From Bombardia bombarda (taxonomy: Eukaryota; Ascomycota; Sordariomycetes; Sordariales; Lasiosphaeriaceae), in the NCBI GenBank assembly GCA_030512295.1, contig JAULSR010000005.1:248001-312000 (forward strand): DNA of 64,000 bases, in the 5' to 3' direction. The translations under genes and the position numbers were made by a program. Shown piece by piece: positions 33,891 to 47,858 of this stretch. The first letter of the stretch is position 1, and every line of letters begins with the position of its first letter. The notes under the pieces were generated by a model that was given only the letters and a program-made list of their open reading frames with translations, searched no databases and was not told where the DNA came from.

Positions 33891-35562
33891 TGTGTAGAGA
33901 AAAAAGATACAGATCCGTTGTTTGGATTGTTCAGATAGTAATGTACGTAGGTGATGGGGGAATTTGCAATTGCAGCTCGACAAATCGACAAGCAAGCTCA
34001 ACGCTAGCTAGTGAACCGAGTACTAAATCCAGTAGCGCAGCATAGCATTGCAGGCGTTAGCCATCATCGATCGTCATCATACAGTTCTTGTTCAGCCACA
34101 GCTAAACAATCCCCGGTGTGGCTGGGTGGGAGCCGGCGCCACCATCTCAAATGTGAATTACCATGCTGGTAACACTAACTCGTCTTTGTATTATTCGCAG
34201 TGTCACCACGTTGTGTTGACTGTTGTGCTACGAATACGAATACAAGACTGACAACTATCTATACTGATGCACCTAGTATTATTTCACCTTAATGTCGTAT
34301 GTGGTGTTGTTGGATTAAATGCGATTTCCATACTTCATTCGAATCACAACAACGCGACGCGGCATGGATGCGTTTAAGCTGTGCAAGCGAGTGCGGAAGA
34401 GGGGTTGCATGACAAGCAGGCCCTGGCTGTGTAACCTGAAGCTGGCCGAACATAACTTCAAGGGACTTCGGAACCTCAGCAGACGGCGCACACTTTATGC
34501 AAACATGGACCGAATTGGACAGGCGTGCGCGGGTGCCAGCATCGTCTGGGCACCAATGGCGCAGGAACTGCAAAGTACCTCGACAGGACCAGTGCTATCG
34601 TCGGTCGAGACGGGAACTGAAGTGCAACAGGAAGGTGAGGTGGCGTGGCCATGGGAACTGGGCGTCGTCCCGTCCCCAAGGCATGTTTTAGAATCGCGTC
34701 CCGTTGCCGCCATCCCGCCATCCCGCCATCCTCAACATGGAAGCTTATTTAGGTTCGCAGGCGGTGAGTTAGTTGACTAAGGTACCTTATGAATTGTGAG
34801 CTACGGATACCGTATTGTCCACGCTCTCTGAGCTTTTATTAGGGGAGCGGCAGCTTCCGCAACAGCGCGGCAACGGCATAGGAAGCTACAAGCCTGCAAC
34901 AACCTTCCTAGTTCTGGACGGGCGGGTTCCACTTTTGGGGAGTCATTAGCGCCATGTTGCGGTCGTCGAAGGCAAGCACGATTCGCTCGCTAGCTCGCCT
35001 AGTTGCCACATGTGGACCGAGACACAGCCAGTGGCCAATCAGATGCTGTCGCAACACCCCCGCAGTCCCGCAGCAGCCAAGCATCAAATTCTTTGCGCGA
35101 TGGCTCCCCCGCCCAGCCACCCACCGCCCACCACCCACCACCCACCAGTCACCACCTCCTCTCCCAGTCCCGCCCAGTCGTGCCTTCCAGCAGTCCCCTC
35201 CCGCCCAGGCGCTGGCGGTTGCTGGGCTGCTCTGTCCCTACAAACTGCCATGACCTCTGTTCCGTAAATCGGCTTTTCCTCCTCCCAACTGGCAACTCCC
35301 TCATCGCAATCGCGAGACCGGACCACCCAAACAGCGTCCTGCGGCGGACACCAGTCGATCCGACCGCTTCCGTGCCGCGTCAGGGCATTGGGAGCCACTA
35401 CCTGCCGACCGCACTACAGTCACTACCTGCCGAGCCTATTACCTACCTGAGCCGTAGTCTGAGGCCCCGACCCCCGACTCATCCCGAGTTCCGAGGCCCG
35501 ATCGTCCACGTCCCCCCCCCCGCCGTCCCCCACCCGGCCTTGTCTCGGTTTCGGTCTTCGTC
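33891..35562. other. Divergent promoter region
   Basis: A 1.7 kb spacer between two divergent genes. The right half, from about 35100, is C-rich (CCCACCACC repeats, then CCGA-rich and a C8 run at 35513-35520). It is likely a long leader of the Zn2Cys6 gene. Short frames on both strands carry no motif. Confidence 0.45.
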
Positions 35563-37947
35563 ATGGAAAGCCCCGAGTTCCCCGCTGGCATGCGGAGCCA
35601 CGTCGGCGTGAACGGAGGAGGCCCAAAACGCAAGAGAAGTCTCATGAGCAGTCCTGGCAGTGTAGGAGACCATGACCACGATGACCATGATGACGGCTCC
35701 CCTGAGACCAAGGGCGGCCGCCGCCTACCCGGCGTTAAGCGCGCCTGCAACGAATGTCGCCAGCAAAAGGTTTGGACCCACGGAGTCATAGACGAGTCCC
35801 CCTCAGAGAGCCAGTGCTAACCATTGTCTGCCACTTCTCGTGCAGTTGCGCTGCGATGTCGTGCAGGACCCTTTCCAGAGCTGCTCACGCTGCAACCGCC
35901 TCAAGCTCTCGTGTAAGATCGAATCCAACTTCAAGCGCGTCGGCAAGCGCTCCAAGCACGCCGAGATGGAGAAGGAGATCGAGAAGCTGCGCCGGGCCGT
36001 CCAGAGCGCAAAGGCCCAGGGCTTTGTCGTCGAGCAGGACGACGAAGACATCCACTCCCAGCTCCAGTCCCCCATCGTCAACAGCCAGTACTCTCACACT
36101 AGAAACCCGTCCCTGATGGGTTCAGATGAAGCTGTGTCGTCCCTGCTACATCTGAAACGCGGCGGCTCGTACAACCTGCCCCGTATCGTTCGTGAACTCG
36201 ACGACTTTCGCATCACCGAGGACGATGAGACTCAGTTGTTCGCCGAATTCTTCCACTGTTATCACCCCTTCCTGCCATTTCTTAACCCTCAGCAGACACC
36301 CGATCAATATTACCAACAATATCCCCTACTCTACTGGGCAATCATAGCAGTTGCCTGCAGGCGCTTCGCCCAGGATCCCACCTTTCTCACAAAGCTGGCC
36401 GGACCCCTGACAAAGCTACTCTGGACCACCGTCGGCGAGGTTCCCCAGAGCTACTTCGCAGTCAAGGCATTATGTCTGCTCTGCACATGGCCACTCCCGA
36501 CGAGCACCTCATCGTCCGACCCTACACACATTCTTGGTGGCGTCATGATGAAAACGGCCACGGGGATAGGCCTCCACCGGCCAAACCACATCAACGATTT
36601 CTCAAGAGTACAAGTCGAGCTCAATAAAGACGGCCTGCACGACCGTATTCTAACGTGGGCCGTCTGTAATATTGTTGCGCAGACAATAGGCACCGGATAC
36701 GGTCAGCCTGCGTCGACGCTGTACGACTGGACATTAGCAATCCGTCCAGGTGATTCTGGGCCTTTCTCTCTGGGTTCAGAACTCGAAGCAAGGCTTCAGA
36801 TAGAACGCTTCTGTGACAAAGTATCCAAGGAAATGTATAGCAATGTCAGCGATCCTAGGGGGGTTGCTGGAGACGAACACCGCGCAATGTTGATGCGTGT
36901 CTATCGTCGCGAGTATAATGAGCTGCAGGCTTCGATCCTGTCCCAGCAAGTGTCCCCTGTCATTCACCTCCATCTGAAAGCGGCTGGCCTCCATCTGAGA
37001 CTGGCAGGCTTCTTCGACTCAAGCAACACGCCTGGGTACTTGGACGATTTGATGGGTCTGTGGCGTGCCACCACCAGCTTCCTCGATTTCATCCTCGATG
37101 GTGAAGCTACCTTTCATGAGAGCTACCAGTATCAGTTACAAGACGAGTACCTCCTCAAATACGCCACCAACTACATACAGCAGATGCTAGTAGCTGCAGG
37201 ATTTGCACTGCTGAAGCTTCTGCGCTCCTTCTTCGCCAAGACGATCGACTTCACACGCGGGCGTGAGCTCTTTCACAGAACAATTCGGGCCATCAGAACA
37301 ACCAGTGTCGTTCAGAATGATCTCCATTGGAGACTGGCCGAACTGATGGTGCAGATCTGGAACGGCGCCCGACTTGAAGGAACCCATCAGGCCTATCTTG
37401 GCGACGACATTACACCCGACGTTGACGACAGCTTGCAGTTGAAGGTTCGGTGCCGACACAGCATGAGTCTCGTCTTTGACTCGATTTGGCATTGGAGAGA
37501 AGAGTACCAAGCAAGAGGCAGAGGCACACTTGATGGTGAGTTGTCCACTTTTTCTTGTTTTACCTTTCTCCTTATCTTTACTTTACACTTTTTCTCTTCC
37601 ATCCTCCCTTGATCTCTGCTCCGCTCGAACTGCTCCAAGCTAAGACAACCTTGGTAGCCCTCAAGCAACCTACAAATCCTGATTCAGCTAATGAATCATC
37701 AGCATCTTCAACACATCTTGACAGTACGTTGGCTCCCCCGTCGCATGGGCTTCCTGCAAACCTTAGTATAGCAACCTCGAATGGCGCTCTGACCCCGAGT
37801 GGAGGCTCTGCCTTGGGGGGTGCCCCAACATCGCTCATAGGGTTGAACTATGACTCTACGTACGACGTGTGGGACCCCCAACACTGGATGTTGGATGGGT
37901 TGCTCGACTTTAATTACACGTTCGTCCCGCCTATAGAAGGTGCTTAG
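35563..37947 (+). CDS. Zn2Cys6 transcription factor, PrtT/Leu3-like
   Basis: Three exons (35563-35769, 35846-37535, 37640-37947) give 734 residues. The 76-nt intron splits the zinc cluster between Lys69 and Leu70, has a CTAAC branch site and a GTTTGG donor; the 104-nt second intron has a GTGAGT donor. The binuclear cluster has Cys62, 65, 72, 82, 85 and 92 (CX2CX6CX9CX2CX6C) in CNECRQQKLRCDVVQDPF. It is followed by NFKRVGKRSKHAEMEKEI, a linker and coiled-coil dimerisation helix. This cluster type is shared by the protease regulator PrtT and Leu3. The middle carries a fungal-specific regulatory region (HCYHPFLPFLNP, YWAIIAVACRRF, LHRPNH). The last exon is Ser/Asn/Pro-rich and acidic-hydrophobic (WMLDGLLDFNYTF), like an activation domain. 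The target genes are unknown. Confidence 0.9.
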
Positions 37948-38208
37948 GATACACTTTTATGAGGCGGCAAAATGAGGAACGAAAAACACACACCCTGGGA
38001 CACCCATCGGTCCTCCAGCGACAAAGATGCAAAAATATACGATAAGCTAAGCATTCAACTTTGGAGTCGTTTTTTTTCTGTATAACTCGCGCGCATTTTG
38101 TCATTACAGCAGACTGCTCTGGAGTACATTCAACTGTTTCGTGGAATACCCCTTTGATGCACATAATACTTAGGTCGGGATCGGGGACAGGTTTGTGTCA
38201 AGGTTTGT

Positions 38209-38237
38209 TGTGTGTGTGTGTGTGTGTGTGTGTGTGT
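38209..38237. repeat. Dinucleotide microsatellite (TG)n
   Basis: About 14 copies of TG in 29 bases, 260 bases downstream of the Zn2Cys6 gene stop codon. Confidence 0.95.
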
Positions 38238-38719
38238 CTGTGTTTCTGTGTGGTGGGAAGGGCGGGAGGAGATACAGGGCGGGAAAAAAACAGGCTGAGG
38301 TTGGTTTCTCAGTGTCTGCGGTATATCCATCTAATCATAGTCAGTTGCAGATAAACGAAATGAGGAAGTCATCCATGTCAACTGGAAGCACAATGAGCCA
38401 AAAAAGAAGAACGCCCAGCCGTCCATCGCCGCTTTCGTGCTGTTGGAGCATGATGCATGCTTGCTGCGCTGCCGTAGGGCTAGCCTTGTCACAAAGCTTG
38501 ATTTCTGGAAGACAAATGGAAGAAGCCAAGGCAAGGCAATCTTGTCACTGGTCAATTATTGGCGATGCTATTAATACGTACTCAGCTGCTCCCCAAAAGG
38601 CTTGAAACATTGTTTGGTCAAAAGGTCATGTGGGCTTGTTTCACAGCTTAGCTCCGGGCCGGACTGTCGGGCCAGGGGTGGCCCACGGGCTCACGGTTCA
38701 CCTGCACCGGAAGGTGGAC

Positions 38720-38746
38720 GGTGAACGGTGAACGGTGAACGGTGAA
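38720..38746. repeat. Heptamer repeat (GGTGAAC)4
   Basis: Nearly four copies of GGTGAAC in tandem in non-coding sequence; the last copy lacks its final C. Confidence 0.9.
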
Positions 38747-41700
38747 TTAACGGTAAGAGGCAAAAGGTGAGCCACCCGCCACCAGCGCCGCCGTCGCCGT
38801 CGCCGCCGCCGATCGGGGAAGTCAAACCTTGACTATTCCTTTCTGTGCCTTATGGCAAACTCGATCCAGTGCGGCTCAGCAGATCGATGGATTCGGGCTA
38901 GCCACCACGGGCCACGCTAATGAAGACGACCTCCTCTGTATGTGCTATTTTTGTAACATTCGAGAAGGAAATGAGGGTTGCTGCACATGCTTCTTTTCCC
39001 CCGCCGTGGAGAATGCGGCGTAGGTAATCTCTCAGCCACGGCCGACGGCGCACCTCTTTTTTAACAAGTTTGTTGGTGACAATAGAGGAGCACTGCAGTA
39101 GCAGATGAGCTTGTTAGTTCTTTTCTCTGCCTCACAATCTCTGACTAGCCAGGATGTTAGACAGGAAAGAAACTAAACAAGAACAAGAACCTATGAATAG
39201 GCTGGCTGCCAGTAGTACGGCAATACCCGATCTCGCCCTGTGGAATAGATCGTCGCGCCGTGCCCGAAATCTTGTTCCTGCATTCCTGTTGTGTCGCGTC
39301 ACGTCATGTCGTGAAAAGAAGAACTAGGGGTATCAAAATCATGTCCTGTCGACCGAGCGCGTCGGTCGTAGCACCGTGCCGCACAATCTGGCAGCTCGCC
39401 AGGACGCCCACGTGTCGGCACCATGCGCTACACGACGGGCTGCCGGCGCCCTTACACAGTAGGCGTTTGACCCAGGCGGCGCTGGCTTCTCAGTAAAGGC
39501 TCGAGGCAACTGCGCAGAGTGCCCAGTTGTTTAAGCGAGATAAGACTGTCGTACCCAGACGTCGATGTCGTATGCAAACGTTTATGTCTTAGCCAGACGT
39601 GATTGAAGCTCGTCAGTTGAAGGCGTGTTTGGGACTTAGTCTGGTATTGCAAGGCGTTACGGTTTCTGTTCTCCTGTTTTTCTCCTGTGTATCCGCGGGT
39701 CCCCTTTACACACAGCACAGTGGACCAATCTCCTCCAGTCTGGTGTTATTTACATCCCCCTGACGCATCCAGCTGCACCCGTATGCAATAACCTGCTTGT
39801 TCGGCCATGTATAGACTCCGAACCATGCACCCGAGGCGCCCGAGACATGGAATGAGTCGCTGACTTGATGTGCAAACCAACCGTGCCGCCTCCATGCCGA
39901 CAAAATAGGATACTTTCACCTCCCCCAAACCTCAGCTATATCCCACGAGGCTAAAACAGTGGTGTACACCAGACATCACACCCGCCGATATGTCGTGTTA
40001 CCTTGTCAACTAGCCAATACCATGGCTCAAGGACTTGTCCGGCACAGATCGTTCCGATAAGGCAACCGCAGGAGAAGGGGGTGGGTTAAACCCAAGCTAT
40101 AAGTCCCCGTTATGAAATACAGGAATATAACATTCACTTCTCGCACACCCCCTTGGCTGTATACAAGGCTATCTACATACTTAGGTACGTCCGTGTACGT
40201 CCGTGTACGTCCGTAGCAGGCAGGGAAGGTAGGTACTGCCCTGGGCTTCAGACACCACATCTCCCTCTCACTTGTCAAGCGACGTGAAAGATATAACCTA
40301 TCGTGAACAAAACTTGCTCATGCCAATCTCTACTCCCTCTCTACATGCCTGCCACTTCGAGTTCGGGATTTTTATGCAGGGAGGAAACTGGCGATCTCAG
40401 CCCGCGCAATGCACAGATGCCCTCCCTCTTACCAACAGTAAAGTATTTACAATACCCAGTTACCAAACGGTGGCTTCTGCGATTTGCGCCACCTGAGCTT
40501 TTTCCTCAGCTCATGCTTTTTGTTTGCCAGGCTAAGCGGTGTGTATGCACGTCCGTGATACTATAACAAGCAAGCCTTTGCAACTCCACTCAGACACATC
40601 CTATTATCACGTCGAGATCATCGACGGGCCATACACGGAGCCGAGGATAATATTCAGTCCCGTCCAGAGCCGAGTTTTCCCTGTCATCCATCATAGATTG
40701 GGTTCCAGATCGATGCAGAGGGGGAACGGGGGGAGACGTAGCAGATGGATGTGATTTGTATTGACTCAACCACTGAGATCTTTGGAGATCACCACGATTA
40801 TACTCTGGCCTCCACAAACAAGTATACCCGTTGTTCCTCCAACGCCATTGAGACAATAAGCTTTGGGCTGACATCTCGGCCCCTACTTCGTAGTCTACTT
40901 CGCAGTGCTGGCGGTTATTCCATCGCGGCTACTTATTTCGTTGGTTCATGGTCGTAACCTATGCCCCTATTGTCATTCACTTTCCGTCCACTCAGATGGC
41001 CTATAGAAGGCGCTTAATCTACTACGCCCCATGAACGTGTCCTGGGCACGAATGCAGATCGAATCCTCCAACCTTGCTCACATGACGGGATACGAACAAA
41101 CCCCCCCCCTTGTTCACACGGACTGAAATGCACTCAACAGCCCGATGAAAGAAGCTTGGCCAGGTTTTCCTACCTCGCCCTCTTCCCCCCACACACACCC
41201 CCTAATTTTTTTCCGCCCTGCTCTCTTCTTTCTCTGCCCTGCAAGATCACTGCCCTATACACAGTATTTGTACACAGTATATGCGGGCTTCAACTTGTCA
41301 TGCAACAACTTACCCCTTTTCCCCTCTCCGTGATCACTAAACCTAGAACTAGGACATGGATCCCGTCCATACCTTTGAGGGGGAAGAGAGTTACCCCCCC
41401 AAGCCCATGCATATCCCCAGCCTATCCCAGCCCGGTCTGGTCCGGAGCAGTCCAGTCCAGAGCAGTCCAGTCCGCTCACATCGACCCTTGAAAGCAAGAA
41501 TCCAAAAAAGAGCAAAACATAAAAAGTGGGCAAAAAGACAAGTGAGAGAGTAACGCAGTAGAAACTAATCGTAGTCTGAGGGCGTATTATCCAGGGGTAG
41601 AGTAGTCAGTAAAGTACATATGCACATGCATACCTGGGTGCGTACACAGATTAGCTGGGAAACGGCACGGTAGTTGGCGTGGTACACTACGGAACTAGTG

Positions 41701-43034
41701 TAGTATACAGATAAATATAGTGCATGTACGGATACTATACACCGCCCCGTCGGTCGGATATAAACGGCTTTTTCGGCTATTCGCGCAAAGGGATTGCTAA
41801 TCAAGGCTCGTCTTGTTTGTGTGCAGCATCGTTGTTCTCAGGTTATTTCGTCCGTACTACTAGGATATACCTGAATGTTTTAGTTCGACAACATCTGATG
41901 AATGGGGTGCTACTTCGCACATCCCAGCTGGGAGAAGCGGGAAAAGCGAGGATCCAGAAGAGGTGACGATCCAAAGAAAACCCTACCATCAATGAAGCTT
42001 GCTCACCGCACCTTACGTTAATGCAGCATTTGTTTGTGTCTCTCTCGCTTGAACCTTCCCTGCACTGTTATGGGTAAATTGACATATTCATATGAGGGGG
42101 TCTCTTCTTCTTACCCCTTTATTACGGGTGAGTTGGTTGTCGGTCATGTAGGTTCATACGTACTGAAGTACAGCTGCTGTGTTTTGTAGCATAGCCAGCC
42201 CTAAAAGGACCGCCACCAGTTTATTACTACATTGAGTACATAGACCACGGGCTGTGCATAACTACTGATGTCATTTCATTTTCCCCTCTTCAAACTTTCA
42301 CCGCCGCAACGTTCTGAAGAAGTTATATCCCATACATGTCCCGTACATGATAGATCCCTAGAACAATCCGTGCCACTCAAGGTCTGCTGATGTCCTACGA
42401 GGAGCAGGGGTTCAGGTTAGGGTCGAGGTAACCTACCCTACACAGTACATCTGCCCTCCCCTCCCCAGGCCTGGCCCGAGCCTGCAGGCCTCGAGGCGGT
42501 CGGGCCCCTTTGTTCTTCTCACAAGGCAAATAGAAGATCTAGAATTCCGAACAGAAGAATGAGACGAAGTAAAATAAACATGGGCCACCTAGTTCTACTT
42601 CTCACCGCGCAGGTGTATGTACACATCGCAGCCTAGAACCTGGCAGCCCAACAAAGTGGTGGCGAAAGAAATGAAAAATGTACCAAAGCCTGCCTTTCAG
42701 AGCGCTTCTTTAGGGTAGGGATTATGGGTTTCCGATAGAGACATGGTGAAAAGATGGGTGATGGGTTACAAAAGAACCGACTATCAGTGACGGTTCCGTA
42801 CGGTAGGGATCATGGGGATTGGACAAGAACATGGGAAAGGCGGATGGGTGGTCCAGAGTTTCCAAAGCCGCCAACAAACATGAGCAGGAGTCCCGGGATG
42901 TGGTGGTCACAACTGGCTGTGGGTGTGCTCTGAGGCATTCTTCCATATCCCATCACCGTATGATACTGTGTAATGGGATACATGGAGAAGGATACGTACC
43001 TTTGTGTCAAACATGTAGATGGACAGACAGAAAG

Positions 43035-43110
43035 AAAAGAAAACCAGGAAAAGAGAAAACCAGGAAGAGAGAAAACCAGGAAGTGAGAAAACCAGGAAGT
43101 GAGAAAACCA
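43035..43110. repeat. Minisatellite, 16-bp unit (GAGAAAACCAGGAAGT)
   Basis: About five imperfect tandem copies. The last two full units are identical and the earlier ones differ by one or two bases or in length. The array generates a Phe/Trp/Ser-rich pseudo-protein on the minus strand, which I treat as an artefact. Confidence 0.9.
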
Positions 43111-45212
43111 GCCGGTAGCCGGCGAGGTGGCAAGTATGGGAGGGGCCAGCCGACTTGCTGGGGCCGCTGGGCTGGTCGGTCACAACAGATCGTCGGCCCC
43201 AGAGTGGCCTGGTATGGAGCGTATGGCGAACTGATGACCACTATCTCTTTGGTACAGGATAGATGATATTTGGTTTCTCTTCTTATCATACTGCCTACTT
43301 GCCGGCAACACTGCCGCATCACCGCGCAATAGGATACGGGTGAGGTAGTAGGAAGTAGATGATGCAAACAAACAAGACGCTGATTTGCAGATAATGGCCC
43401 TCACCGGGCAGAGACACCCCAGCAATCTGACATGTTTGATGAAAGGAACGGAAGCGCCAGAATGATGGCAGCGGGCCGGCACGGCGGGGAAAGACAATGA
43501 AGCTATGTCTGTCAGATGGCCAGTCGGTTCCCCCCTGAAGAGGGAAGAGGCTGTACTGTACTGTTCTGTCGAGATTAACAGCACAGACGAAAAGCCACTA
43601 AATGCCGTGACGGCTCGGCGGAGCTTGGCTGCTATAGCCAGGGTATTCCTGCCTAGTGGTGTCTTAGTTAGCGAGGGAGCAATGGGAAGTGGGGGAAGGG
43701 GGGGATGTCTGTATGCAGTTAACGAGTTATATACGTACCACTTACTTCGTACTACACGTGTATTAAGAAAGGTGGATTTCAAGCCATATTCGTAGTGTAT
43801 TAGCCACTAAGTAAACCTAGCACCACAAAGTCCAAATACAACAACCACGACACACAGATTGTGTAGTAGTTTGATAGATAGGCACGTTGCCTGCGGTTCC
43901 CACGGTTTGATATGCCACGAAGGTAGGTAGGCATTGATAGCACCACACTGCCACAGCGACAACAGCGACTGCACACAGAGCTGCAATGCAGTGGTCTAAT
44001 ATCTCACCGCCTGAAAGCAAGTAGTAGTTGGTTGACCGTAGCAGGCAACGCAAACGCAGTGAGCATCCGTCCCAGCGTGTCGGGACAGCACCAAGCAACT
44101 TGTGTAGCCCTTCAACATGTGGGTTCCCAATGGGGTGGAAGCGCCAGAGGCACAGACGGATGGCCAATACTGCCCGGAGGGGTATCTGAGCCGAGACAGA
44201 CCAGCCAATATTTGGGCCACAGACTGAAAGACGGCACATCAATCTGCACGTAGTGTAGCAGTCTGTATGTTACTGAGTTACCACGTTCACGTAGGAACAA
44301 CACATTCATCCATCATAGCATACAGTCATATGCATCCAGATGACTCCGCACTTGTTACAACAAAAAACGGCTCGGAGACCTCGGGGGCTGAATAAGGGCC
44401 CATGACTCAAGGAAGGCCCGGAGGATTCAAAGGAAGTCGAAACAAAGGCCGCACGGGGCCGACGCCGATGTCGATGTCGATACGATGGATGCGCTGCGAC
44501 TCTAGAACCGTGGGAGGCGGCACTTTGACGACGGCGACGACGAAGGCGAAATTGACATGACTCTCCGCAATAAGCCCATTCAGGATTTGCTGGATCGAGC
44601 TCGGAGGGCGCTGGGAGCTAATCAATGTTACCAAGAGTGCCTTTGTACGGCGCTTGCATGGACCTCTCAAACAACTCATCCGACTTGGTGAGTGGGGACT
44701 GGACGGGGAGATCAGGAAGGTGAATGGTGACCTCCAAGCCCCCTGGTCTTTGCTTCCTTTGCCGGACCTACACAAACGTATTAGCGCAGGGAATGGTGGA
44801 GAAGAAACTAGATCGGCTGCAGGACCCTCACAGCTTGCAGGGAAGTAAGATGCATGGATGTTTTGGATATGCCCCGCCCGCCAGGTGCCAGGTGCCAGCC
44901 CTGCTTGGGGGCGGAGAGAGGGGGCTGGCGGCCAGCGTTTTTTGGATGGTTGATGGCGCTTGATGGTCGATGCCAAGGGCCCGACGTGAGGGGGAAGGTG
45001 TCGCCGAACGAGGCGCGGGGGGCACAGCGCACGCACGGGTTCATGGCTTCCACGCTATTTGGGATTGGACATTCTCAGGTTCCGAACCTAACAGTCTCAA
45101 CATCCAGATAGCTGCCCGCTCGCCCGCGCCCGGCCCCGGAGGGGGAGGGTGATGGAATCAGTGGTGATGGTGCAAAGCCACTCCACGGTGCATGATGCAT
45201 CGCCTGAAAACC

Positions 45213-45249
45213 GTGAGGAAACAGTGAGGAAACAGTGAGGAAACAGTGA
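45213..45249. repeat. 11-bp tandem repeat (GTGAGGAAACA)3
   Basis: Three perfect copies plus a partial fourth in non-coding sequence. Confidence 0.9.
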
Positions 45250-47232
45250 TGGAGATAGGTACTTCGTACTCGTCGTGGCGTCCACCACGCTCGTTCCATC
45301 GCTCTCCGCGGGGGGAATGGATGGGAGCACCGGGGAACGAACCGGCGCCGGTCGTGGGCCAAGAAATGGAAGCTGGAGAGGGGTTTGGGGCAACGACAGA
45401 AACAGCCCGCGGGAGGAAGATAGGAATTCGCGAAAAATCCACCTGGGGCCCCAATTGATCCACTCTAGTGGGTCAATTGTGACCTGACAGAGTGACACAG
45501 CAGGGTCGGGGTCCGTTAAAGTGCACACTAATCCGTACACGGGCCCTAATCTCATGCGGGCTAGTGCATCCAGTTAAGCAGCACAGAACAGAGTTGCAGT
45601 GTGCTGCCGTAAAGCGGCGAGCGGGCCAATCACGGTGGCAGGAAGGCGGTCATCGAGGAGCAGAAAAGTAGAAAAGGCAAGGACGGGACCCAGGGAGCAG
45701 AGCAGTCGCATTGCCGTTGTCTCCCGACCCAGAAAGATAATGCTCCTTGGCGCTGGTATGGTGTGGTCTGCTGCCTTGAACACACAGCAGCGAGAAAGAC
45801 TGCCGGCACGTCGGGAGATGATGGGTGATGAATCGATTTGAGTTCATTCGCCATGTCCGCCTCTGTTCCTGCCCTGCCGTTGGCTGTTGAACGAGGTGCT
45901 TGTTGGTTGCGGCATAAGAGGATCCTCGCCTTTGGCGGCCAATCTGCAACCATAATAAGCGCGTCGAGGTGGGCAGTCGTGGCCCGTGCAGCGGTTGTCT
46001 CTTCGGGCCCGCCAGCTTGATGGACATCGCCGACCACTTCTGGTACACATTGATCAGGGTTGACCAATTAAGCAAGGTACGAATATCCGTACATCAACTT
46101 GCACTTTCACAGTACTGGCTGCCCCAAGGATCTACGCTATAACAATCTGCCAATTGCCAGTGCGGTCACGGGCCATACTCGGATCTTGGACTGATACTTA
46201 GACACTCAAGGCAGAACCGCCCAAAGAGAAGTAGCGCATCCCGACAGAATGGAACCCAATCAACTCCCTCAAAACTCGTCACACCTTACTCCACCTTAAT
46301 TTCCAGTCCTAGTGAATTGTGGCGTGCTCCATGCACGGAGCTGGCCTTTCGCTTGCCCTCTTCCCCTCCCCACCCCCAGGCCCAAGTCCCCTGGCCAAAC
46401 TAGCCCGAGGTTCTTCCATGCCTTTGCCGTCCACGTTCCTGAGCTCGCTGTGCCGCCCGTGACCAAAAATGTTTCGAAACACGGCAGTCTGTTTTTAGAA
46501 GCTACCGGTCAGATCTAGCAGATGCCAATTATGACAGATGCAACTAACTAGAACTAGTGTTTTGGAAATTTGACTAGGTGCGCACAGAGGCAGTTCTATT
46601 CTAAAGCTGGAGGAGAGCTTCACCTTTTGTCAGTGTGTCAGTGTGTCAGTGTGTCAACTGTGGATGGTTCAAAAATAAGAATGGATTCGAAGGTGGGGAT
46701 GCGAGTCAGATTTCCCGCGAGATAGATCATCGGCATGGGGGGAAGAGGGCCGGGGGTTTGGAGCTTGAACTTCTTTTTGCAAGCCGGGTATCGAGGGTGG
46801 TACATAGTAAGTTAAGTTGACAACCAGCAGTGGTGGCAGCGGCTGGTGGCAGTTGCAGTTTACCTCAGGTATGTCAGACTCACCCAAGCTACTGAGTGCT
46901 TGATCGGTCGTGCTTGTGCATGAGCCCACCTTTGTCCACCCATCCTTCAAGTCTGGTTTACACAGTATGTCTGCAAAATTCGTCGTAGGTACTTTCTTCG
47001 GTTTGTCGCGAGAGAGACCTGCAAACCCGGGCATCATGCCGCCTGACAAATCGGCGGCCCTGCCTATTACGGCGCTTATAGGCACAGATGTGTTTTATGA
47101 TGATGTCGTCAGTACCGTGTTACTTGAGTTGCTCGCACAGTTAAAATAGACATGTACCTAAGCTCCCAAGACCAGCGATAGCGGGTGTTGAACAGACCTG
47201 GATGTGTATCCATCTGTGACCGTAAGTAATCT

Positions 47233-47386
47233 ATACTGTGTATGCGCGCACATTCTCTGGAAGGAGGCGCCCGGCTTGGGTCGTGTGGTGCGAAACAAAA
47301 CATATGATGGCAGTTCGCTTTTCAGTAGCGCCTCTCTCATTGGACAGCACCTCACCCGGGAGCTTACTGCTGCGCATACACAGTAT
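47233..47386. repeat. 15-bp perfect inverted repeat
   Basis: 47233-47247 (ATACTGTGTATGCGC) is the exact reverse complement of 47372-47386, with 124 bases between them. A third copy of the ATACACAGTATA core lies at about 47433-47444. The spacing would suit a very small inverted-repeat element or a long stem-loop RNA, but no target duplication is clear. Confidence 0.6.
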
Positions 47387-47840
47387 TGGGTCGGAGTCCA
47401 TGCAAGGTGTACATGCAAGGTATACCAGGTGCATACACAGTATACCAATACTCCAAGAAAATCTATCAGATCTGGGCATCACATTCACACAGCTCTCCGT
47501 GCGGGTTTTTCGGAAGGTGCAGCGGCCCCCAAACCCCGTCGGGCGCGACTCTACTGTGTAAAACCATGTGGATTGAGTGAATTTGCCTGATGCCGGCGGG
47601 ATTGCTCTTTCCCGCCATGGAACCTGGCAATCACTTTTTAGTGTAAGAGGTGGCAGGTACCTGGATACAAACAATGACATACCTCTTGTACTTTGCACCT
47701 TCCTCCCGCGCCTCGGGCCATGAAATTACACCTTCCCCGAGATGCTTGGAAATGTTCAATTGGGATTTTAAGATTTTTCAACCTGCCTGTCCTTGTAAAC
47801 GAACTGGAGGGAACCCGGATGAGGTGGGTGCTGAAAGAGG

Positions 47841-47858
47841 CCCCCCCCCCCCCCCCCC
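47841..47858. repeat. Poly-C tract (C18)
   Basis: Uninterrupted run of about 18 C in non-coding sequence. Exact length in any assembly of such a run is uncertain. Confidence 0.85.

Noticed and set aside
43035..43110. CRISPR-like array
   Set aside because: Units are contiguous with no spacers, and the DNA is eukaryotic.
42810..43367. 185-residue minus-strand frame rich in Phe/Trp/Ser
   Set aside because: Its only distinctive segment is the translation of the 16-bp minisatellite.
44407..45036. 209-residue minus-strand frame
   Set aside because: Pro/Arg/Ser-rich with no recognisable motif, and overlapping frames of similar quality on the other strand.
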